Below, piece after piece: positions 22,927 to 27,858 of a DNA stretch of 27,858 nucleotides; within the stretch, counting starts at the first letter, position 1, and each line of letters opens with the position of its first letter. This DNA comes from Candidatus Latescibacterota bacterium (GTDB taxonomy: Bacteria; JAAXHH01; JACQVL01), in NCBI GenBank assembly GCA_016209865.1, contig JACQVL010000227.1, forward strand, positions 1-27,858, in the 5' to 3' direction. A model generated the notes under the pieces. It was not told the origin of the DNA, did not search any database, and saw nothing but the letters and a program-made list of their open reading frames with translations. Made by a program: the position numbers and the translations under genes.

Positions 22927-22954
22927 CGGTAGTCGGTGGTCGGTGATCGGTAAT
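22927..22954. repeat. 7-bp tandem repeat upstream of hutH
   Basis: CGGTAGT, CGGTGGT, CGGTGAT, CGGTAAT: four units in 7-bp register. If the promoter at 22956-22984 is used, the array lies in the hutH leader. Confidence 0.65.
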
Positions 22955-22955
22955 A

Positions 22956-22984
22956 AATCTATCTGTTTTGGATGAAGAACTCAA
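22956..22984 (-). promoter_or_regulatory. Possible hutH promoter
   Basis: TTGAGT (22979-22984), 17-bp spacer, TAGATT (22956-22961) on the minus strand. The match is moderate. Confidence 0.35.
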
Positions 22985-23048
22985 GACTTTCTTGTAGAGG
23001 AAATCACAGACCTTTCCCTCGCGGAAGCCCATGACTTCAGTATTGTCA

Positions 23049-23077
23049 TTGACAACAATTCTCAATGTTGTTATATT
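23049..23077 (+). promoter_or_regulatory. Promoter of tnpB, likely giving a leaderless mRNA
   Basis: TTGACA (23049-23054), 17-bp spacer, TATATT (23072-23077). The expected start point (23083-23086) coincides with the tnpB ATG at 23085, and no ribosome site precedes that ATG. An 8-bp inverted repeat, TTCTCAAT (23059-23066) and ATTGAGAA (23075-23082), overlaps the spacer and -10. Confidence 0.55.
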
Positions 23078-23084
23078 GAGAACC

Positions 23085-24158
23085 ATGAAACAAACGCTTG
23101 CTCTGAAACTCCAACCGTCCCCCGATCAGGCGGATGCCTTGACCCGGACGATGACCGCGTTCAACGCGGCCTGTAACGCGATTGCGGAGGTTGCGTATCG
23201 GGAACGGTCTGCGAACAAGGTCAAGCTCCAAAAACTTGTCTACTACGACATCCGCACGCGCTTCGACCTGTCAGCTCAGTTGACGGTTCGCGCTATCGCC
23301 AAGGTCGCAGAGGCGTACAAGCGGGACAAGACTCGGCAGCCGCGTTTCCGTCCCACTGGAGCCATCACCTACGACCAGCGCATCCTGAGTTTCAAGGGGC
23401 TGGATCGGGTCTCGCTCCTGACCCTGGACGGACGCCAACTGATCTCGTTCATCTATGGGATGTATCAGGCGGCCCGACTGGATCGCATCAAAGGACAGGC
23501 TGATCTCGTGGTCTGTGATGAGGTGTTTTATCTGTACGCAACGATTGATGTGCCGGAGCCTCCCCTGACAGAGCCATCCGAATTCCTGGGCGTGGATTTG
23601 GGCATCGTCAATCTCGCCACGGACTCCGATGGGACAGTTCAGAGCGGGAAAACCGTTCAATCGGTGCGGCATCACCATGCTCGTCTCCGCCAGAAACTCC
23701 AATCCAAAGGCACAAAGAGTGCGAAGCGCCTGTTGAAGAAACGACGGCGCAAGGAAACGCGCTTTCAACGGGATGTAAACCACTGCCTCAGTAAGCGGTT
23801 GGTTGCGATAGCCCAAGACACTGGACGCGGCCTTGCCCTGGAAGACCTGACGGGCATCCGGGACCAGATACGGTTGAGACGGGCGCAGCGACGCAGCCAG
23901 CACAGGTGGGCCTTCCGTCAACTCCGGGCGTTTATCGAATACAAGGCCCGGTTGGCGGGCGTCTCGGTGGTCCTGGTCAATCCCCGGCATACCTCGCGGA
24001 TGTGCCCGGCCTGTGGCCATTGTGAGAAAGCGAATCGCCGGTCTCAATCCCGGTTCTCCTGTGTCGCCTGTTCGTTCGCTGCGAACGCCGATGTTGTCGC
24101 TGCCATGAACATCGGCAGGGCTGCTGTCAATCAGCCACACGCGGATGCCGCCGCCTGA
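23085..24158 (+). CDS. tnpB: TnpB RNA-guided nuclease / IS605 OrfB-type protein
   Basis: A 357-residue TnpB. All RuvC residues are present: Asp171 (GVDLGIVNLAT), Glu253 (LALEDLTGIR) and Asp336 (NADVVAAMNIG). The zinc finger is intact, with Cys307, Cys310, Cys326 and Cys329. The N-terminal MKQTLALKLQPSPDQADAL is the usual TnpB start, so ATG 23085 is preferred over the upstream in-frame one at 23031. TnpB proteins cut DNA guided by an RNA made from the element's right end, next to a short TAM. Nothing indicates inactivation, and the size is compact. Composition is close to neighbouring genes. Confidence 0.92.
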   Translation: MKQTLALKLQPSPDQADALTRTMTAFNAACNAIAEVAYRERSANKVKLQKLVYYDIRTRFDLSAQLTVRAIAKVAEAYKRDKTRQPRFRPTGAITYDQRILSFKGLDRVSLLTLDGRQLISFIYGMYQAARLDRIKGQADLVVCDEVFYLYATIDVPEPPLTEPSEFLGVDLGIVNLATDSDGTVQSGKTVQSVRHHHARLRQKLQSKGTKSAKRLLKKRRRKETRFQRDVNHCLSKRLVAIAQDTGRGLALEDLTGIRDQIRLRRAQRRSQHRWAFRQLRAFIEYKARLAGVSVVLVNPRHTSRMCPACGHCEKANRRSQSRFSCVACSFAANADVVAAMNIGRAAVNQPHADAAA

Positions 24159-24201
24159 GCGGTAAGCTGCAAGCTCCTGATTTCAATCAGGGGCCGTTGA
24201 C
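24159..24201 (+). ncRNA. Candidate omega-RNA scaffold 3' end of the TnpB element
   Basis: Directly after the tnpB stop: hairpin GCTCCTGAT / ATCAGGGGC (24173-24194), then CGTTGAC. By analogy with characterised TnpB systems the scaffold would start within the 3' part of tnpB, and the guide would be the sequence just past 24201 (CTTGCATTCAATCTTT...). Ends are not defined by the sequence alone. Confidence 0.45.
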
Positions 24202-24202
24202 C

Positions 24203-24231
24203 TTGCATTCAATCTTTGCATGTTGTATAAT
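24203..24231 (+). promoter_or_regulatory. Promoter of the TauE/SafE-like gene
   Basis: TTGCAT (24203-24208), 17-bp spacer, TATAAT (24226-24231). The -35 begins one base beyond the putative TnpB element right end, so element insertion has left this promoter just intact or helped to form it. Confidence 0.55.
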
Positions 24232-24294
24232 TGTGTTATCTCTCTCATGGAACCGTCGCATGGCACTTATCGTCTTATGAAAAAGGGGACAGGC

Positions 24295-24651
24295 ATGATG
24301 ATGATCGCTGGACTCGTTCTGTTGGGGCTGGTGGTTGGAATACTGGGGGGGATGCTGGGAGTCGGCGGCGGCGTGTTCCTCGTCCCGGTCATGACCCTGC
24401 TCATGGGGGTTGAAACGCATAAAGCGATCGGGCTGTCGACCGCGTTCATCATCCCGACGATGATGTCCAGCTTCGTGAAGCATTACAGCGCCGGCAACGT
24501 CGACCTGAAATTCGCCGCGATGATCATCGTCGGCGGGATCGTCGGCGGGTATCTTGGGGCGACCCTCGCCCAGCACGTGCCCGGGGCGGTGTTGAAGAAA
24601 ATTTTCGGGGTGTTTCTCCTGATTACCGCCGGACGAATGATTCTGTCGTAG
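24295..24651 (+). CDS. Half-size TauE/SafE-family membrane permease
   Basis: A 118-residue membrane protein of the TauE/SafE (sulfite/sulfoacetate exporter) family. It shows the family's GGMLGVGGGVFLVPVM motif in the first span and about four hydrophobic spans. Typical members have about 250 residues made of two such halves, so this is a one-repeat version that would need to dimerise. The start at 24295 follows AAGGGG by 6 nt; 24277 is an alternative. The C-terminus (GVFLLITAGRMILS) looks like a natural end of the half-domain rather than a truncation. The substrate is unknown. The stop TAG is part of a GTAG preceding a degenerate repeat. Confidence 0.75.
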   Translation: MMMIAGLVLLGLVVGILGGMLGVGGGVFLVPVMTLLMGVETHKAIGLSTAFIIPTMMSSFVKHYSAGNVDLKFAAMIIVGGIVGGYLGATLAQHVPGAVLKKIFGVFLLITAGRMILS

Positions 24652-24662
24652 TCCAGGCGGAC

Positions 24663-24697
24663 GCGATGCCTCGCTCTTACTCGTCACTCGTCACTGA
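24663..24697. repeat. Solo right arm of the palindromic element plus 7-bp tandem repeat
   Basis: 24663-24680 (GCGATGCCTCGCTCTTAC) is the reverse complement of GTAAGAGCGAGGCATCGC, close to the arm of the palindromic family; the left arm is missing or decayed. It runs directly into ACTCGTC, ACTCGTC, ACTG (24679-24697), a heptad array. Confidence 0.5.
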
Positions 24698-24706
24698 TTT
24701 GACTCT

Positions 24707-25993
24707 ATGCGCTTCTTCGGGGCTCTGACCTTTCGCCTGATCCTGTGCGCCGTGCTCGTCGTGATCCAGGGGTATCTTTACCTCAAGCTCCGGTCCGCGG
24801 TCCGGCGGTCGCACGTCGAGGAGTCATTCAAACGCAGGCTGAGGACCGCCGTCTTGCCCGTCCTGCTGTACCTCAACCTGCCCTGGATGTACATCGTCGT
24901 CGCAGGCATCCCGACCTGGACGATCCCGACGCCGCTCGTCTATGGCCTCATCTATCCCTGCTGGGTCTGGATGCTCCCGTCGGTCTTCCTGTTGTTCCCG
25001 ATCTTTCTGATCAAAGACTTGAGCACCCTGCTCGTGCGCGGTCTGATGTGGTGCGTCCGCCGGGGTCGGCGTATCCATCCGGTGGAGTTGGTCGTGCCCG
25101 CTGGCCCGCCGGTCACCCGTCGCCAGTTCCTCCGGTACGCGGCCGTGGGAGCGGTTGCCGCCCCGATCGGGCTGTCCACGTACGGAGCGGCGTTCGGGAT
25201 GCGACGGTATGAGGTCGTGCCCGTCGACCTCCCCTGTCCCGGCCTGCCGGCGGGCCTGTCGGGCTTCCGGATCCTCCAGGTGAGCGACATCCACTCGAAC
25301 CTCTACATGGACAAACCAATGATGGACGAGATCGTCGCTAAGATGAACGACGTTCCGGCTGACCTCATCGTCCTGACCGGGGATTACGTCTCCTCCTCGG
25401 CGGGGTTCATCTATCCGTTCGTCGAAGCGTTCAGCGCCCTCAAGGCGCCGCCGTATGGCATCTACGCGACCTTAGGCAATCACGATTTCTGGACGAACGC
25501 CGACGTGATCACGGCCGCCATCCGGGCGATCGGGATCCCCGTCCTGCGGAACGAGACAGCGGTCATTCCGGTCAAGGACGTCCCGCTCAACTTAGTCGGG
25601 ATCGATTATGGGGGGACGCGCCGCCGTTCCCCCGGACCGCCCGGCCCTTTCTCCTGGTCTCCGTTGCCCGGCCTGATCGACCGGGCCTTGCAGAGCGCTC
25701 AGGCCGATGGGTTCAGCATCCTGCTGTCCCATAACCCGAGCGGGTTCGACCATGCCATCCCGAGGAACATCCCGCTCACCTTAGCCGGCCACACCCACGG
25801 CGGACAGGTTATCCTCGAACTGCCCGGCGGCATCCGGATCAGTCCGGCAGCGCTCGCCTTTAAGTACATCGCCGGGTTGTACCAGCAGGACGGACATTCG
25901 CTCTACGTCAATCGCGGGTGCGGGGTGACCGGCCCGCCCATTCGGTTAAACTGCCCGCCCGAGCTCACGCTGATCACACTGAAAAAACAGTAA
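24707..25993 (+). CDS. Membrane-anchored metallophosphoesterase (YkuE-like) with internal twin-arginine motif
   Basis: A 428-residue protein. The N-terminal third has hydrophobic spans near 8-27, 50-68, 76-101 and possibly 104-117. A segment TRRQFLRYAAVGAVAAPIGL (137-156) follows, which looks like a Tat signal (R138-R139) but sits internally. The calcineurin-like phosphoesterase domain has D194-x-H196 (SDIHSN), GDYV (225-228), GNHD (257-260), H342 (SHNP) and GHTHGGQ (361-367), so the dinuclear metal site is complete. YkuE relatives act on lipid or nucleotide phosphoesters; the substrate here is unknown. No clear ribosome site precedes the ATG. The stop TAA lies inside repeat copy 3. Confidence 0.85.
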   Translation: MRFFGALTFRLILCAVLVVIQGYLYLKLRSAVRRSHVEESFKRRLRTAVLPVLLYLNLPWMYIVVAGIPTWTIPTPLVYGLIYPCWVWMLPSVFLLFPIFLIKDLSTLLVRGLMWCVRRGRRIHPVELVVPAGPPVTRRQFLRYAAVGAVAAPIGLSTYGAAFGMRRYEVVPVDLPCPGLPAGLSGFRILQVSDIHSNLYMDKPMMDEIVAKMNDVPADLIVLTGDYVSSSAGFIYPFVEAFSALKAPPYGIYATLGNHDFWTNADVITAAIRAIGIPVLRNETAVIPVKDVPLNLVGIDYGGTRRRSPGPPGPFSWSPLPGLIDRALQSAQADGFSILLSHNPSGFDHAIPRNIPLTLAGHTHGGQVILELPGGIRISPAALAFKYIAGLYQQDGHSLYVNRGCGVTGPPIRLNCPPELTLITLKKQ

Positions 25994-26059
25994 GGGCAAA
26001 GCATTCGCAGGATACTCTGAATAAGGGCTTTCTCCCGAGGGCGAATGCTTTGCCCCTAC
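25990..26059. repeat. Palindromic dispersed element, copy 3 (70 bp), between convergent genes
   Basis: Arms 25990-26008 (GTAAGGGCAAAGCATTCGC) and 26041-26059 (reverse complement GTAGGGGCAAAGCATTCGC). Both arms carry GCAAAGC where copies 1 and 2 have GCGAAGC or GCGAGGC, a paired change that keeps the stem. It fills the space between the phosphoesterase and hutU 3' ends and may serve as a bidirectional terminator. Confidence 0.85.
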
Positions 26060-26060
26060 A

Positions 26061-27728
26061 TCACGTGAACGTTCTTACCCCCTCCTCCTTCGCCACTTCG
26101 ATCGCCCGGTCGTAGCCCGCGTCCGCGTGACGGATGATGCCCATGCCGGGGTCGGATGTCAGCACCCGCTCTAACCGCCGTTCCGCGTCGGCCGTCCCGT
26201 CCGCCACGATGACCATGCCGGCGTGGATGGAGTAGCCGATGCCCACCCCGCCGCCGTGGTGCACGGAGACCCAGGTCGCTCCGTTGACCGCGTTGATGAG
26301 GGCGTTCAGGATCGGCCAGTCGGCGATCGCGTCGCTCCCGTCCTTCATCCCCTCCGTCTCCCGGTACGGGGAGGCGACGGAGCCGCAGTCGAGATGGTCG
26401 CGGCCGATGACGATCGGGGCTGTGAGGTCGCCGTGAGCGACCATGTCGTTGAACAACCGTCCCGCCTTCGCCCGGTCCCCATACCCCAGCCAACAGATCC
26501 GGGCCGGGAGTCCCTGAAACCGGACTTCCTGGCGCGCCGTCTCCATCCATCGCCGGAGGGGTTCGTCGTCGGAGAACGCCTCGATGATCGCTTGATCCGT
26601 CCGGTAGATATCCTTCGGGTCGCCGGAGAGTGCCACCCAACGGAACGGGCCTTTCCCCTCGCAGAACAACGGCCGGATGTAAGCGGGCACGAAGCCGGGG
26701 ATATCAAACGCCCGCTCGACCCCGGTTTTTTCCGCCTGCGCGCGGATGTTGTTGCCGTACTCGAACACGCGGCTCCCCATCCGCTGCAGGTCGAGCATCG
26801 CCTGGACGTGGACGGCCATCGAGGCCATCGCCCATTCGACGTAAGCGTCCGGGTTCTTCTTCCGCAACGCGATCGCCTCGTCCAGCGTCAGGTCGGCCGG
26901 GATGTACCCGTTGAGCGGGTCGTGAGCGGACGTCTGGTCGGTCACCAAATCGGGGACAATCCCGCGCTGGACGAACTCCGGGTACACGTCCGCCGCGTTC
27001 CCGATGAGAGCGATCGACAGCGGTTCTTTGCGTTCCATCGCGGAGTGAGCCCGTCCTAAGGCGTCGTCAAGGGACTCGATGATCTCGTCACAGTACTCCA
27101 TCGCCACCCGGCGCTCCGCCCGTGCCGGATCGACTTCCACCCCGATGAACACCCCCCCGTTCAGGGTTACCGCGAGCGGCTGAGCCCCGCCCATCCCGCC
27201 AAGTCCGGCTGAGAGCACCAGCCGGCCTTTGAGGGTTCCGCCACAATGCTGTCGGGCCGCCTCGGCGAACGTCTCGTACGTCCCCTGCAGAATTCCCTGC
27301 GTGCCGATGTACATCCAGCTCCCCGCCGTCATCTGACCGTACATCGTCAGTCCCAAGCGTTCGTACTCCCAGAAATGCGCCCAGTCCGCCCAGGCGGGGA
27401 CGAGCATCGCGTTAGAGATCAGCACGCGGGGGGCGTCCGGGTGGCTCCGGAGGACGCCGACCGGCTTGCCTGACTGGACGAGGAGGGTCTCATCATCCTT
27501 CAGCTCGCGCAAGCTCTCCACGATCCGATCGTACGATTCCCAATCCCGTGCCGCTTTGCCCGCTCCGCCGTAGACGATCAGGTCCTCCGGCTTCTCCGCG
27601 ACGTCGGGGTCGAGGTTATTCATCAGCATCCGGAGCGCCGCTTCTTGTCCCCATCCCTTGCACGTGAGCGTATTGCCGCGCGGCGCGCGGATGACGACGC
27701 CGGGACGGGAGAGGGTGCGTTGGGACAT
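26061..27728 (-). CDS. hutU: Urocanate hydratase
   Basis: A 555-residue NAD+-dependent urocanase, second step of histidine breakdown (urocanate to imidazolone propionate). Evidence: [20 protein letters not shown] at the N-terminus, [10 protein letters not shown] (NAD-binding), [14 protein letters not shown], and the active-site cysteine in [18 protein letters not shown] (~Cys410). Full family length. AGGAGG precedes the ATG by 10 nt. Acts in the cytosol with HutH, whose gene lies 3.2 kb away in the same orientation. Among the most G+C-rich genes of the window. Confidence 0.96.
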   Translation of the reverse strand: MSQRTLSRPGVVIRAPRGNTLTCKGWGQEAALRMLMNNLDPDVAEKPEDLIVYGGAGKAARDWESYDRIVESLRELKDDETLLVQSGKPVGVLRSHPDAPRVLISNAMLVPAWADWAHFWEYERLGLTMYGQMTAGSWMYIGTQGILQGTYETFAEAARQHCGGTLKGRLVLSAGLGGMGGAQPLAVTLNGGVFIGVEVDPARAERRVAMEYCDEIIESLDDALGRAHSAMERKEPLSIALIGNAADVYPEFVQRGIVPDLVTDQTSAHDPLNGYIPADLTLDEAIALRKKNPDAYVEWAMASMAVHVQAMLDLQRMGSRVFEYGNNIRAQAEKTGVERAFDIPGFVPAYIRPLFCEGKGPFRWVALSGDPKDIYRTDQAIIEAFSDDEPLRRWMETARQEVRFQGLPARICWLGYGDRAKAGRLFNDMVAHGDLTAPIVIGRDHLDCGSVASPYRETEGMKDGSDAIADWPILNALINAVNGATWVSVHHGGGVGIGYSIHAGMVIVADGTADAERRLERVLTSDPGMGIIRHADAGYDRAIEVAKEEGVRTFT

Positions 27729-27750
27729 GCAGAAGCACCTCCTATACAGA

Positions 27751-27787
27751 GGGAAAGGGAAATTGGGAAATAGAAAATGGAAAATGG
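27751..27787. repeat. 7-bp tandem repeat upstream of hutU
   Basis: GGGAAAG, GGAAATT, GGGAAAT, AGAAAAT, GGAAAAT, GG in 7-bp register. The AGAAAAT and GGAAAAT units also occur in the btuC-btuB array, so this is the same family. Confidence 0.65.
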
Positions 27788-27817
27788 TTCATCCGAGATT
27801 TTGGCGGGAACCGGTCG

Positions 27818-27850
27818 GTGTCATGCTGAGCCGAAGGCGAAGCATCTGGT
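27818..27850. repeat. CATGCTGAGC-type dispersed repeat at the window edge
   Basis: TGTCATGCTGAGCCGAAGGCG followed by AAGCATCTGG resembles a repeat seen between genes in many bacteria (TCATTCTGAGCG...AGAATCT type). ATGCT and AGCAT form short arms. It is the only copy in the window. Confidence 0.45.
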
Positions 27851-27858
27851 TGCATACA

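Larger units (their letters stand above)
23054..24201 (+). mobile_element. IS200/IS605-superfamily TnpB-only element (IS1341 type)
   Basis: A single tnpB gene with no tnpA. At the right, a 9-bp stem hairpin (24173-24194, loop TTCA) followed by CGTTGAC is typical of the right ends of this superfamily. At the left, a TTGAC (23049-23053) could be the target/TAM sequence just outside the element, leaving a left end of only ~31 bp before the ATG. That is short, so the left boundary is uncertain. Without TnpA the element can move only if helped in trans. Confidence 0.6.

Noticed and set aside
23031-23084. Upstream in-frame start for tnpB
   Set aside because: It would start before the promoter -35 and add residues not typical of TnpB; MKQTLALKLQ is the normal N-terminus.
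26223-27059. 278-residue plus-strand frame opposite hutU
   Set aside because: High-G+C shadow of a full-length, motif-complete urocanase.
4310-27787. CRISPR array
   Set aside because: The tandem repeats have 7-8 bp units without spacers, and no cas genes are present; the palindromic elements are far apart.

Overview
The window carries about 18 protein-coding genes of a diderm (Gram-negative type) bacterium: a TonB-dependent outer-membrane receptor, several Sec-type signal peptides and a periplasm-facing M56 protease point that way. G+C is high but uneven (42 of 60 bases at 26521-26580, 32 of 60 at 5761-5820). The phylum cannot be fixed from the sequence. The mix of CehA/McbA-type hydrolase, phytanoyl-CoA dioxygenase, BlaI/M56 pairs, stand-alone TnpB and many short dispersed repeats recalls Acidobacteriota, Nitrospirota or related uncultivated lineages, but that is a weak guess.

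Layout. (1) 64-4605, minus strand: four genes from one sigma70-type promoter at 4657-4685 (small membrane protein, secreted esterase, PhyH-type dioxygenase, secreted beta-propeller/CehA-type hydrolase). (2) 4723-13789, minus strand: a cobalamin salvage regulon. A promoter, a cobalamin riboswitch (13508-13720) and a rho-independent terminator (13408-13443) precede btuD-btuF-btuC-btuB-cobU-cobT-cobS-cobC and a Dph6-like PP-loop ATPase. It covers corrinoid uptake and nucleotide-loop assembly; no ring-synthesis gene is present. (3) kptA (minus) and a 2,2-dialkylglycine decarboxylase-like gene (plus) diverge from a spacer with two strong promoters; an APC amino-acid permease follows. (4) 17629-21314, plus strand: a BlaI-type repressor gene with two 16-bp operator-like palindromes, an M56 (BlaR1/MecR1-like) membrane protease whose sensor region is replaced by 29-residue repeats, and a membrane-anchored protein with the same repeats. 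This is the best candidate for an undescribed system. (5) 21366-27728: hutH and hutU (both minus) are separated by a TnpB element, a half-size TauE/SafE permease and a membrane-bound metallophosphoesterase.

Superimposed are several small repeat families: a palindromic element of about 68-70 bp (three full copies, two decayed) whose terminal GTAG/GTAAG often contains a gene's stop codon; 7-bp tandem arrays of differing sequence; one REP-like palindrome inside the BtuF signal peptide; and a CATGCTGAGC-type repeat at the right edge. No rRNA, tRNA, CRISPR array or prophage was seen. All calls come from reading motifs, with no database search.
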